DNA of 13,555 bases. Origin: an uncultured Oscillospiraceae bacterium. GTDB lineage: Bacteria > Bacillota > Clostridia > Oscillospirales > Acutalibacteraceae. The translations under genes were made by a program, and so were the position numbers. Of the stretch, positions 1 through 7,410 are shown piece after piece (position 1 is the stretch's first letter; every line of letters starts with the position of its first letter). The notes under the pieces were generated by a model, which worked only from the letters and a program-made list of their open reading frames with translations, was not told the origin of the DNA and made no database searches. The DNA lies in NCBI GenBank assembly GCA_900546895.1, contig UREO01000046.1, forward strand, positions 1 through 13,555, read 5' to 3'.

Positions 1-419
1 TCCGACATATACATTGTAGTAACACCCGTGGTCTTTTCACCGTTGATCACGGACCATTGAATCGGGGCAGCCCCGCGGTATTTCGGCAAAAGAGACGCGT
101 GAACATTGATACAGCCGTAAGGAGGAATCTCCAGAACCTCTTTCGGCAATATTTTCCCGTAGGCGACGACGACGATCACATCGGGGATCAGATTCCGGAT
201 CGTTTCGGCAGCTTCGGCGGTGCGAAGCGTTTTCGGCTGGAAGACCTTGATGTTTTTCCCGGCAGCCAGCACCTTGACCGGAGGCGGCGTAAGCGTATAG
301 CCTCTCCCTTTCGGTTTGTCGGGCTGCGTGAAAACTGCGCAGACATCATGCCCAGCGTCAATCAGCCTTTTCAGGCACGGAACGGCAAAGTCCGGCGTTC
401 CCATAAAAACAATACGCAT
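1..419 (-). CDS. fmt: Methionyl-tRNA formyltransferase, N-terminal part (gene runs off the window)
   Basis: Transfers a formyl group from 10-formyl-tetrahydrofolate to Met-tRNAfMet, making the initiator tRNA used in bacterial translation; cytoplasmic. Only the first 139 codons lie in the window; the family is about 310 residues, so the rest of the catalytic domain and the tRNA-binding C-terminal domain are outside. Translation from the ATG at 417-419 begins MRIVFMGTPDFAVP, a typical Fmt start with the GTPDFA turn. It continues through GCINVHASLLPKYRGAAPI, which holds the family's catalytic Asn (N105) and His (H107). The expected catalytic Asp lies just beyond the window edge. A GGGTGA-like ribosome binding site precedes the start, and 17 bases separate it from the def stop. 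The def-fmt pairing is classical: one enzyme adds the formyl group and the other removes it. Identification is very secure. Confidence 0.96.
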   Translation of the reverse strand, partial: MRIVFMGTPDFAVPCLKRLIDAGHDVCAVFTQPDKPKGRGYTLTPPPVKVLAAGKNIKVFQPKTLRTAEAAETIRNLIPDVIVVVAYGKILPKEVLEIPPYGCINVHASLLPKYRGAAPIQWSVINGEKTTGVTTMYMS

Positions 420-436
420 TGAATCACCCGCTTTTC

Positions 437-910
437 TTATTTTAACTTCGCCAGTTCTTCATCACTCAGCATATGAATCACATGCGATTTAAACAAAATA
501 CCGTCCAGATGGTCGATTTCATGACACATCACCGTGGCGAGCAGTTCTTCTCCTTCTATTTCAAAGAACTCCCCTTTACGATTTTGCGCGCGGACCTTTA
601 CATGCATTGGACGCTTCGTAATGCCGTATTGCCCGGGAGCGGACAAACAACCTTCCAGACATTCCTGCTCCCCGCTCTGTTCCAGAAAAAGAGGATTGAT
701 CAGTTCGATCGGGCCTTCGCCGATATCGATGACAACGGCCCTTCTCAAAATTCCCACCTGCGGCGCGGCAAGGCCGACTCCGTCGGCGGTGTGCATGGTT
801 TCCTGCATATCGTCCAGCAGGGTTGCGAGCTTTTTGTCAAATTTATCTACCGGACGGGAGACTTTATTCAGAAACGGGTCTCCCTCTTTTATAATGTTTC
901 GTATCGCCAT
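437..910 (-). CDS. def: Peptide deformylase
   Basis: Metalloprotease that removes the N-formyl group from nascent proteins at the ribosome. The 157-residue protein is normal length for the short form of the family. All three family motifs are present: GVGLAAPQ (residues 44-51), EGCLS (86-90) and HEIDH (130-134). This predicts Cys88, His130 and His134 as metal ligands and Glu131 as catalytic acid/base. The ATG at 908-910 is supported by GGAGG seven bases upstream. It lies 15 bases after priA and 17 before fmt, so all three are probably co-transcribed. Nothing is unusual. Confidence 0.97.
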   Translation of the reverse strand: MAIRNIIKEGDPFLNKVSRPVDKFDKKLATLLDDMQETMHTADGVGLAAPQVGILRRAVVIDIGEGPIELINPLFLEQSGEQECLEGCLSAPGQYGITKRPMHVKVRAQNRKGEFFEIEGEELLATVMCHEIDHLDGILFKSHVIHMLSDEELAKLK

Positions 911-925
911 AATTATACCTCCAAG

Positions 926-3379
926 TTACATAATACTGTCAGGGTTCATATCCGCAAATACCGATACCGAGGAAAATTCACGCACGCTTGCAAACTGAAT
1001 CAGCAGGCGGGAGATCATTTCCCTGAATTTTGCATGATTGCGGCATTTAATGATCAATTTATATCTATATTTATTACTTACTTTCCCGATTAATGCCGGA
1101 GAGGGGTCCAGCACCCTCATCGGCTGCCCGGAATACTCGCTTTGCGCAAGAGCTCTCAGCATATTTAAAAAGGCTTTGCTGGCTTCCCGCACTTTCGCTT
1201 CCGAGCCGCCTACAAAACCGACAACACAAATATCTGAAAAAGGAGGATAGAGCATCGCTTTTCGGATCGCAATTTCCCCTTTATAGTATTCCTGATAATC
1301 CTGCCTGGCGGCAAGCTTGATAATATCGTTTTCCGGGGTAAAGGTCTGAATAATCGCTTTCCCCGCAAACTGACCGCGGCCCGAGCGACCGACTACCTGT
1401 GTCAAAAGATCGAACGCGCGCTCATAGCTTCTGAAATCGTCGCTGTAAAGCGTCTGATCGGCCGAAAGCACACCGACGAGCGTAACATTTTCAAAATCAA
1501 GCCCTTTTGCGACCATCTGCGTCCCGATGATAATATCGTATTCTCCTTCGGCAAACTGCCGGAGCTTTTTCTCATAGGCAAACCGTGTCATCGTTGAGTC
1601 GGTGTCCAGCCTCAGAATACGCGCATCGGGCAAGAGTTCCCGCAGCTGCTGCTCGGCCCGCTGCGTGCCGTAACCGGTGAAGTGGACCTTCTCTTCATGG
1701 CACTGGGGGCATTCTTTGATCAGCGGCATGGAATAGCCGCAGTAATGGCACATCAGGCGGTGATTGGCAGAGTGGTATGTCAGTGAAATGCTGCAGTTCG
1801 GACACGTCATTACATGGCCGCAGGCCTTGCAGGAAACAAATGTGTTATATCCCCTGCGGTTCAGCAAAATAATCGACTGACGACCGTTTTTCAGGTTCTC
1901 ATCCAACGACTGATGCAGAACCGAACTTAAAATCGTATTGTTTCCGCTTTCCACTTCGGCATTCATATCCACCACCGTCACTTCGGGAAGGACGGCGTTG
2001 CCGTAGCGGGTGGAAAGCACATTGAAGCTGTAACGCCCATTCTGTGCAAAATAATAGCTTTCAATGGACGGAGTCGCCGAGGACAGTACAAGCAGCGCCT
2101 TATGGTAAGCGCAGCGAAACTTTGCCACATCCCGCGCATGATAGCGCGGCGACGATTCCGATTTATAGGTGTATTCCTGTTCCTCATCCAAAATGATGAG
2201 TCCCAGATTTTCAAACGGAGCAAAAACCGCCGAACGAGTCCCAACCGCGATCAGCGCTTCCCCGTTTCTGACTCTCTTCCATTCGTCCATACGCTCCCCA
2301 AGGGTCAGTCCGCTGTGAAAAACGGCAACGTCCCTTCCGTAGCGCTGGTGAAACAAAGAGATCGTCTGAGGGGTAAGGGAAATCTCCGGCACCATCACAA
2401 TCACACCGCGGCCGTCCGATCTGATTGTATCGATCAGCTTCATAAAAACGGATGTTTTCCCGCTGCCGGTAACACCGTACAGCAAAGAAACCCCGCCGCT
2501 GCCGGAAGTGTATTGCCGGTATAAATTCGTGTATGCCTGCTGCTGCTCCGCGGAAAGAACGATATCTTCCACGGGCCCGCCGTTCTGAATATGGTCGTAG
2601 GGATTCCGATAAATTTCAATCTCGTAGTACTGCGCGATATTCTTTTTGACAAGCGCGTCCACAACCACAGGGGTAACACCCGCAAAATAACAGAGCTCCT
2701 TTAAAGAAGCGCTGCCGACATCGCAGAGAAGATTGTAAACGCTCTTCTGCTTCAACGTCAGTTTATGCGGTTCCTGATTTTCGGTTAACCGCACCATTTT
2801 CTGCGAGGCGTCCCCTATCTGCCGGACTGTTCCGCTGCTTTTTACCAGGATGTTCGCCTTACAGAGCTTTTCAGGGACACCGGAATTACCGGAAAGCCCC
2901 AGCTCCTTTAAAAGCTTATCACGGTCGACCCCGGAACCTGCATGGGAAAGATAGAGAACGATCTGTTTTTCAACTTCGTCCAAGCGATCTTTATCCAAAG
3001 AGTCAACGGGAACGGCAAGCGAATATTCCGTCCTGATTTTAAAGTTGATTCCCGTTGGCAAAAGCAGTTTGACGGCATCATAAAGCGTGCAGAAATAATG
3101 CTCTTTCAGCCAGACAACAAGGCAAAGCGCCTCCTGTGAAAGGAGCGGAGCCGGGTCCAGAAGCTCCAAAACCGGCTTCAGTTTTTCCGCGCTGCCCTGA
3201 CGGGTCAGGGCGAGGACCATTCCCTGCCGCTTGCTGTCAGCACCGCCGAAAGGCACCATTACGCGGCATCCCGGTTTCACCGCTGCGAGAAGCCCGGAAG
3301 GAACCGTATAATCAAAAGCTTTATCAAAATGATAAACGGTTTTATCTACCGCTACTTTTGCAATGGTAAAATCGGACAT
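926..3379 (-). CDS. priA: Primosomal protein N' (replication restart helicase PriA)
   Basis: Superfamily 2 3'-5' DNA helicase that recognises stalled or repaired forks and reloads the replisome. I place the start at the ATG at 3377-3379 (MSDFTIAKVAVDKT), because GAGGT lies five bases upstream and the family starts here. An in-frame extension to 3427 would overlap rpoZ and has no support. The 817-residue product has an N-terminal DNA-binding region and a Walker A GVTGSGKT at residues 302-309. The Walker B box reads DEEQ (398-401) rather than the textbook DEEH. Eight zinc-binding cysteines follow at 517, 520, 526, 529, 544, 547, 557 and 560. Helicase motif VI, QVVGRSGRG, begins at 661. It lies 16 bases after rpoZ and 15 before def. 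Full length with all domains intact. Confidence 0.97.
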   Translation of the reverse strand: MSDFTIAKVAVDKTVYHFDKAFDYTVPSGLLAAVKPGCRVMVPFGGADSKRQGMVLALTRQGSAEKLKPVLELLDPAPLLSQEALCLVVWLKEHYFCTLYDAVKLLLPTGINFKIRTEYSLAVPVDSLDKDRLDEVEKQIVLYLSHAGSGVDRDKLLKELGLSGNSGVPEKLCKANILVKSSGTVRQIGDASQKMVRLTENQEPHKLTLKQKSVYNLLCDVGSASLKELCYFAGVTPVVVDALVKKNIAQYYEIEIYRNPYDHIQNGGPVEDIVLSAEQQQAYTNLYRQYTSGSGGVSLLYGVTGSGKTSVFMKLIDTIRSDGRGVIVMVPEISLTPQTISLFHQRYGRDVAVFHSGLTLGERMDEWKRVRNGEALIAVGTRSAVFAPFENLGLIILDEEQEYTYKSESSPRYHARDVAKFRCAYHKALLVLSSATPSIESYYFAQNGRYSFNVLSTRYGNAVLPEVTVVDMNAEVESGNNTILSSVLHQSLDENLKNGRQSIILLNRRGYNTFVSCKACGHVMTCPNCSISLTYHSANHRLMCHYCGYSMPLIKECPQCHEEKVHFTGYGTQRAEQQLRELLPDARILRLDTDSTMTRFAYEKKLRQFAEGEYDIIIGTQMVAKGLDFENVTLVGVLSADQTLYSDDFRSYERAFDLLTQVVGRSGRGQFAGKAIIQTFTPENDIIKLAARQDYQEYYKGEIAIRKAMLYPPFSDICVVGFVGGSEAKVREASKAFLNMLRALAQSEYSGQPMRVLDPSPALIGKVSNKYRYKLIIKCRNHAKFREMISRLLIQFASVREFSSVSVFADMNPDSIM

Positions 3380-3395
3380 TTTATACCTCGCCGGA

Positions 3396-3605
3396 TCATT
3401 CTTTGGAACGGCTGTCGGGCTCGACAATCCTGTATTTATTTTCCATCAATTCGTGAACGGCTATATCAACCGGTTTTTCAATCAGGATTTCTCCCCTGTT
3501 TTCAGCATCGGCCGCAATTTCTCTCGCTCTTTTTGAAACAGCAACCACTAGGGAATAACGGCTTTGAGTTGGTTTTATAATCAAATCTGCAGATGGTTTA
3601 AGCAT
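3396..3605 (-). CDS. rpoZ: RNA polymerase omega subunit
   Basis: Small subunit that helps the beta' subunit fold and assemble into RNA polymerase. The 69-residue product starts MLKPSADLIIKP. It contains the omega pattern SRYSLVVAVSKRARE followed by an acidic, then EKPVDIAVHEL segment, as in Firmicutes omega proteins. The ATG at 3603-3605 overlaps the gmk stop by 8 bases, indicating translational coupling. gmk-rpoZ is a widely conserved pair. In Bacillus subtilis coaBC follows rpoZ; here priA follows directly. Confidence 0.94.
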   Translation of the reverse strand: MLKPSADLIIKPTQSRYSLVVAVSKRAREIAADAENRGEILIEKPVDIAVHELMENKYRIVEPDSRSKE

Positions 3606-4209
3606 GATTCAATATCCTTTCAATTAAAAGATTATCTCTCTTTACTTTATGCTTTTCGGCACAAATAATGTGAAGAATTTCGTCGACCGCATGATCGACC
3701 GTATCGTTAATCACAGCATAATCGTAGTGAACCGCTTCCAGAATTTCATTTCTGGCGACAGCAAGCCTTTTTTGTACCGCTTCTTTGCTTTCTGTTCTGC
3801 GGCCCTTCAGCCGCTGCTCAAGCGCTGCGAGCGATGGAGGAAGAATAAAAATACTGACGCTTTCGGGACATTTATTTTTAATCTGAGAGCCGCCCTGCAC
3901 TTCGATTTCCAAAATGACATCGTCCCCATTTGCAAGCCAATTATCAATCGGTTTGCGCGGAGTACCGTAAAAATTTTCACAGTATTCCGCGCTTTCAATC
4001 ATTTCATCGTGTTGTGTCATTCTGATAAATTCATCTCTGTCCACAAAAAAATAGTCTCTGCCGTGGACTTCTCCCTCACGGGGCTGACGGGTTGTGGCGG
4101 ATACGGATAAGCGGATATTCGGATTCTTTTCCAGCAGCTTTTTCAGGATAGTATCTTTTCCCGCACCTGACGGGCCTGAAAATACAATCAGAAGCCCCTT
4201 ACTCTGCAT
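3598..4209 (-). CDS. gmk: Guanylate kinase
   Basis: Phosphorylates GMP (or dGMP) to GDP with ATP in the purine nucleotide pathway. From the ATG at 4207-4209 the protein is 203 residues, the usual length, beginning MQSKGLLIVFSGPSGAGK. The P-loop GPSGAGKDT spans residues 12-20. The GMP-binding stretch SATTRQPREGEVHGRDYFFV follows. Later come EVQGGSQIK and LKGRRTES, a lid-region arginine motif. An upstream in-frame extension to 4251 exists but lies inside remA. GAGGAG about ten bases before the chosen ATG supports the shorter form. The gene overlaps remA by 11 bases and rpoZ by 8, so it sits in a translationally coupled run. Confidence 0.96.
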   Translation of the reverse strand: MQSKGLLIVFSGPSGAGKDTILKKLLEKNPNIRLSVSATTRQPREGEVHGRDYFFVDRDEFIRMTQHDEMIESAEYCENFYGTPRKPIDNWLANGDDVILEIEVQGGSQIKNKCPESVSIFILPPSLAALEQRLKGRRTESKEAVQKRLAVARNEILEAVHYDYAVINDTVDHAVDEILHIICAEKHKVKRDNLLIERILNHA

Positions 4210-4477
4210 CGTCTTCCAGCTCCTCATCGGTAAGGTCTTCTTCACGGTCATTCAGCCTGTTAGCCACGGTCTCCGGCTGCACGGCGGACAGAATCACATG
4301 GTCGCTGTCCGTGATGATCACCGCTCTGGTGCGGCGGCCATAGGTTGCGTCGATCAAAGTGCCGCGCTCCTTCGCGTCCTGTATCACGCGTTTGATCGGA
4401 GCGGACTCCGGACTGACAATCGCAACAAGCCGGTTGGCGGAAACCATGTTTCCGAATCCGATATTAATAAGCTTCAT
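4199..4477 (-). CDS. remA: RemA/YlzA family DNA-binding regulator (DUF370)
   Basis: The RemA family is a small DNA-binding protein group. In Bacillus subtilis RemA activates biofilm matrix operons and osmoprotection genes, forming ring-shaped oligomers. The 92-residue product starts MKLINIGFGNMVSANRLVAIVSPESAPIKR, the family signature in full, followed by GRRTRAVIITDSDHVILSAVQPETVANR. The ATG at 4475-4477 is preceded by GGAGGGGG at five bases; a start five codons earlier has no ribosome binding site. The C-terminal tail is strongly acidic (EEDLTDEELEDDAE) and overlaps the gmk start by 11 bases. The yicC-remA-gmk-rpoZ order is conserved across Firmicutes. The family assignment is firm. Its targets in this organism are unknown and a biofilm role is only inferred. 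Confidence 0.93.
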   Translation of the reverse strand: MKLINIGFGNMVSANRLVAIVSPESAPIKRVIQDAKERGTLIDATYGRRTRAVIITDSDHVILSAVQPETVANRLNDREEDLTDEELEDDAE

Positions 4478-4489
4478 AATATCCCCCTC

Positions 4490-4505
4490 CATTGCCTTGG
4501 CAATG
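4490..4505. repeat. Perfect inverted repeat between yicC and remA
   Basis: CATTGCC (4490-4496) and GGCAATG (4499-4505) are exact reverse complements separated by two bases. The dyad starts just after the yicC stop codon, and its far arm directly abuts the remA ribosome binding site on the minus strand. In RNA it could form six base pairs with a CAAG loop. No U-tract follows, so it is not a terminator. It could be a weak translational hairpin, an RNA processing site or a protein-binding dyad; none is shown. Confidence 0.6.
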
Positions 4506-4506
4506 A

Positions 4507-5385
4507 TTACTCAATATTTTGTATCTGTTCGCGGATTTTTTCAATCTCCGCTTTGATATCCACAACCATGTACGCGATTTGGGAATCAATGCATTTGGAA
4601 CCGATGGTATTTGTCTCACGATTCATTTCCTGTACGATAAAATCCAGCTTGCGGCCGATCGCCTCATTGGAATTCAGCATATTGGAGAACTGTTCAAAAT
4701 GACTGCGAAGCCGTACGGTTTCTTCTGAGACAGCGATCTTATCGGCAAAAATAGCAGTTTCGGTCAGGATTCTCTGTTCGTCAATATTGCTGTCGCTTAA
4801 CAGCTCGGTCAGCTTCTGAGTTAACCTCTGCTGATATTCGTTTACGGTCTGCGGGGACCGCTCCTCAATTTTCCCGACCGTCTGCAAAATCGTTTCCGCA
4901 CGCTGCAGAATATCCGCCTTTAAGCGTTCCCCTTCTATTTCCCTCATTTTCAGAAACGCAGTCAGCGCTTGGTCGGCGACCTGCCGGACGGAATCCCAAA
5001 TGATCTGCTCGTCTTCGGGCGCTTTATGGACGGTGAAAATATCGGAATATCTCGAAACGGTTCCCACGGAAATATCGTCCCGAAGACTGTACCGCTGCGC
5101 AAGCTCCCGCAGGGCATTCACATATCCCGCCGCCAGAGAATGGTTGACCAGAACCTGGGCATCCGTATCCTCCATGGTCTCAATGGAAGCATAGACGTCG
5201 ATTTTCCCTCTGGAAATTTTGCTTTGCAGGTATGATTTCAATTTCTCATCCAAAAAGCCGTATCCGCGGGTGATTCGGGATGAAAACTCAAAATACCTGT
5301 GATTCACGGATTTAATCTCAATAATAATGTCCCTTCCGTTAATCACTTCTTCGCATCTTCCAAAGCCCGTCATGCTTTTAATCAC
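4507..5385 (-). CDS. yicC: YicC/YloC family endoribonuclease
   Basis: YicC-family proteins are endoribonucleases implicated in small RNA turnover and stress survival. The 292-residue product is family-typical in length. The N-terminal YicC domain begins MIKSMTGFGRCE and contains EIKSVNHRYFEFSSR. The C-terminal DUF1732 domain (about residues 205-292) contains GRKLDFIVQEMNRETNTIGSK, the best-conserved motif of the family. The start codon is GTG at 5383-5385. It matches the known MIKSMTGFG start better than the ATG four codons in. The ribosome binding site is weak (GAGATG, seven bases away), which may limit expression of this gene relative to remA. It is the first gene of the downstream operon, about 70 bases after a good promoter, and ends 29 bases before remA. 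Confidence 0.95.
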   Translation of the reverse strand: MIKSMTGFGRCEEVINGRDIIIEIKSVNHRYFEFSSRITRGYGFLDEKLKSYLQSKISRGKIDVYASIETMEDTDAQVLVNHSLAAGYVNALRELAQRYSLRDDISVGTVSRYSDIFTVHKAPEDEQIIWDSVRQVADQALTAFLKMREIEGERLKADILQRAETILQTVGKIEERSPQTVNEYQQRLTQKLTELLSDSNIDEQRILTETAIFADKIAVSEETVRLRSHFEQFSNMLNSNEAIGRKLDFIVQEMNRETNTIGSKCIDSQIAYMVVDIKAEIEKIREQIQNIE

Positions 5386-5449
5386 GCAGTATCATCTCAA
5401 TTCACTTAAAATTTATCGTGCAGAACTTTCTTCCATTTTGAACAAAGAG

Positions 5450-5463
5450 CATTATTAATAATG
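5450..5463. repeat. 14-bp perfect palindrome over the promoter -10 region
   Basis: CATTATTAATAATG is self-complementary. It overlaps the proposed -10 box (5461-5466) and covers the expected transcription start of the yicC operon. Its position would suit a repressor operator, but an AT-rich palindrome of this size near a -10 can also arise by chance. No cognate regulator can be named. Confidence 0.45.
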
Positions 5464-5490
5464 ATATCAGTTTTCCATAGGAATTGTCAA
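5461..5490 (-). promoter_or_regulatory. Sigma-A type promoter of the yicC-remA-gmk-rpoZ-priA-def-fmt operon
   Basis: On the minus strand a perfect -35 TTGACA (5485-5490) is followed by an 18-base spacer and a -10 TATCAT (5461-5466). Transcription would begin near 5454, leaving a leader of roughly 70 bases before the yicC GTG. It lies immediately after the terminator of the upstream operon, as expected for independent expression. Predicted from consensus match only. Confidence 0.72.
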
Positions 5491-5496
5491 CTAGAG

Positions 5497-5530
5497 CAAA
5501 ACAATTCAGCCCCAATTTTGGGGCTGAATT
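5497..5530 (-). terminator. Rho-independent terminator after oadA
   Basis: Two perfect 11-base arms (5503-5513 and 5520-5530, core CAGCCCC/GGGGCTG) flank a six-base loop. On the minus strand the hairpin is followed by G then UUUU (5498-5501). It begins 16 bases after the oadA stop and separates this operon from the yicC promoter. The same structure read on the plus strand has a poor U-tract, so it is best read as minus-strand. Confidence 0.85.
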
Positions 5531-5546
5531 GATCGGGAAAAGGATA

Positions 5547-6947
5547 TTAGACTGGATGAACCATATTTTCGGCATCTGCGTGCTTTCCGTCAATGCCGTA
5601 TTTTTTCTCCGCACGTTTCTTGAAGAAGTCGGTTGCAACCTTCGGGAACTGGGCATAAGAAAGAACGTCTTCCTCCTGCTCCGTCCATTGGGCGCATTCT
5701 TTGCGGAGGGATTCGAGCTCGGGCTGCAACAGGTCGGCCGGACGGCACGTGACTCTCGGCGTATCGCCGATAATCTTCTTCGCAAATTCGTCGTCGATCG
5801 GCAAAGGAGTGGAGCCGTATTTCCCGGTGACCAGATCCTTGAATTCATTCGTACACATCTTGTAACGCTCGCCGGTGATGATGTTGTACACAGCCTGAGT
5901 GCCGACAATCTGGGACGTAGGCGTAACCAACGGCGGATAGCCGGAATCCTTGCGGACACGCGGGACTTCCTGAAGAACCTCTTCCAGTTTGTCTGCCTTG
6001 CCGGCCTGCTTCAGCTGTGAAAGCAGGTTGGACAGCATTCCGCCCGGCACCTGATAAATCAGGGCCTTCGTGTTTGTCGCCAGCATGCTGGGATCGAGCA
6101 GACCGCTCTTGATGTACTTCGCTCTCAGGGTCATGAAATATTCCCTGATTTCATTGAGCAGGACCAAATCCAGACCAGTATCGTATTCCGTTCCCTTGAG
6201 CGCCGCCACCATGGACTCCGTCGGAGTGTGGGAGGTACCCAGCGCCATAGGAGACATGGCCGTGTCAAGCAGATCGGCACCGGCTTCCACGGCTTTCAGC
6301 TCACACATGGAAGCAAGGCCCGAGGTATAATGCGTATGCAGCTGAACCGGGATTTTGACTACGGATTTGATGGCTTTGACAAGATCGTAGGTCTCGTAAG
6401 GCGTTAAAAGGGCGGCCATATCTTTAATGCAGATGGAATCCGCTCCGGTTTCCTCGATCCGCTTCGCATAGTCAATATAATATTCATGTGTAAAAATCGG
6501 ACCGGTCGTATAGGAAATGGCGACCTGTGCGTGAGCGCCCTCTTTTTTGGCGGCCTTGATGGCGACATTCAAATTCTTGATATCATTCAGGGCGTCAAAA
6601 ATTCTGATAATGTCAATACCGTTCGCTACGGAACGCTGGACAAAATATTCCAGTACATCGTCGGCATAATGACGGTAGCCAAGCATATTCTGCCCTCTGA
6701 AAAGCATCTGCAGCTTTGTGTTCGGGCAATTTTTGCGCAGGATCCTCAATCTTTCCCACGGGTCCTCATTCAGGAAGCGAAGACAGGCATCAAAGGTGGC
6801 GCCGCCCCAGCATTCCAGAGAATGATATCCGACCTTGTCGAGCTTATCAAGGATGGGCAGCATGTCTTCAATGGGCATTCTGGTTGCAATCAAAGACTGG
6901 TGAGCGTCGCGCAGTATCGTTTCGGTAATTCCAATTTTTTTAGCCAT
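5547..6947 (-). CDS. oadA: Pyruvate/oxaloacetate carboxyltransferase subunit (OadA / transcarboxylase 5S family)
   Basis: Catalyses carboxyl transfer between oxaloacetate/pyruvate and the biotin of a carrier protein. The 466-residue protein has the TIM-barrel carboxyltransferase domain and the conserved PYC/OADA domain. Visible catalytic features are RDAHQSLIATR (metal ligand Asp14), IKDMAALLTP (Lys175, the lysine carbamylated in this family) and QLHTHYTSG (metal ligands His204 and His206). Unlike long OadA proteins (about 590 residues) it lacks a C-terminal biotin domain; the carrier is the separate gene 12 bases upstream. The ATG at 6945-6947 follows a GGGGG ribosome binding site. It is last in a three-gene operon and is followed by a strong terminator. 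It could act in an oxaloacetate decarboxylase, a transcarboxylase, or as a pyruvate carboxylase B subunit. With no beta pump subunit or biotin carboxylase next to it, I favour transcarboxylase, as inference. Confidence 0.92.
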   Translation of the reverse strand: MAKKIGITETILRDAHQSLIATRMPIEDMLPILDKLDKVGYHSLECWGGATFDACLRFLNEDPWERLRILRKNCPNTKLQMLFRGQNMLGYRHYADDVLEYFVQRSVANGIDIIRIFDALNDIKNLNVAIKAAKKEGAHAQVAISYTTGPIFTHEYYIDYAKRIEETGADSICIKDMAALLTPYETYDLVKAIKSVVKIPVQLHTHYTSGLASMCELKAVEAGADLLDTAMSPMALGTSHTPTESMVAALKGTEYDTGLDLVLLNEIREYFMTLRAKYIKSGLLDPSMLATNTKALIYQVPGGMLSNLLSQLKQAGKADKLEEVLQEVPRVRKDSGYPPLVTPTSQIVGTQAVYNIITGERYKMCTNEFKDLVTGKYGSTPLPIDDEFAKKIIGDTPRVTCRPADLLQPELESLRKECAQWTEQEEDVLSYAQFPKVATDFFKKRAEKKYGIDGKHADAENMVHPV

Positions 6948-6959
6948 GATACTGCCCCC

Positions 6960-7370
6960 TTACTGGAGGGAAACAAGAGGAGTGCCGGAATCAACACTAT
7001 CCCCTTTGTTTACATGAACCGCCGCGACGGCAGCGTCGTGCGGAGCCATAATCTCATTTTCCATCTTCATCGCCTCTAAAACAAGCAAAACGTCGCCTTT
7101 TTTCACAGTCTGACCCAGAGTTACGTTAACGGAAACGATCGTGCCCGGCATCGGGGAAGAAATCAGTTCCGCATCGGCCGGAACAGCGGCCTTCGGAGCG
7201 GGAGCCGGTGCCGGCGCAGCGGGAGCACTTGCCTGAACAGGTGCGGGGGCCGCGGCTTTGGCAGCCGGAGCGGCGGGTGCGGAAGCCGAGGCTACGGAAG
7301 CGGAACCGCTCACTTCTTCAACCTGAACATCATAAGCAGTGCCGTTGACGGTTATTTTAAGGTTTTTCAT
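6960..7370 (-). CDS. Biotin carboxyl carrier protein (transcarboxylase 1.3S / decarboxylase biotin subunit type)
   Basis: Carries CO2 on a covalently bound biotin between the two carboxyltransferases encoded on either side. The 136-residue protein has a short N-terminal segment, MKNLKITVNGTAYDVQVEEV, an Ala/Pro-rich flexible linker at about residues 22-64, and a biotinyl domain at about 65-136. The biotinylation motif is EAMKMENE with Lys102 as attachment site, preceded by SSPMPGTI. No membrane segment is visible, so it is not an OadG-type fused anchor. The N-terminal KITVNGTAYDV resembles what I recall of the Propionibacterium 1.3S transcarboxylase subunit. AGGAGG lies eight bases before the ATG at 7368-7370. 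It lies 40 bases after the carboxyltransferase gene and 12 before oadA. The high Ala/Pro content reflects the linker rather than foreign origin. Confidence 0.93.
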   Translation of the reverse strand: MKNLKITVNGTAYDVQVEEVSGSASVASASAPAAPAAKAAAPAPVQASAPAAPAPAPAPKAAVPADAELISSPMPGTIVSVNVTLGQTVKKGDVLLVLEAMKMENEIMAPHDAAVAAVHVNKGDSVDSGTPLVSLQ

Positions 7371-7410
7371 ATGTTTGACCTCCTAAATAATTCAAATTGA
7401 TCTGCGGTAA

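Noticed and set aside
57..422. 121-codon plus-strand open frame at the left edge
   Set aside because: It is the antisense shadow of fmt, which is read on the minus strand with conserved catalytic motifs.
5484..6020. 178-codon plus-strand open frame running through the terminator and oadA
   Set aside because: It is antisense to the strongly conserved C-terminal part of oadA and includes the terminator hairpin; no start signal supports it.
7181..7305. GC-rich, repetitive-looking stretch in the biotin carrier gene
   Set aside because: It encodes the Ala/Pro-rich swinging linker expected in biotin carriers, so it is not an independent repeat element.
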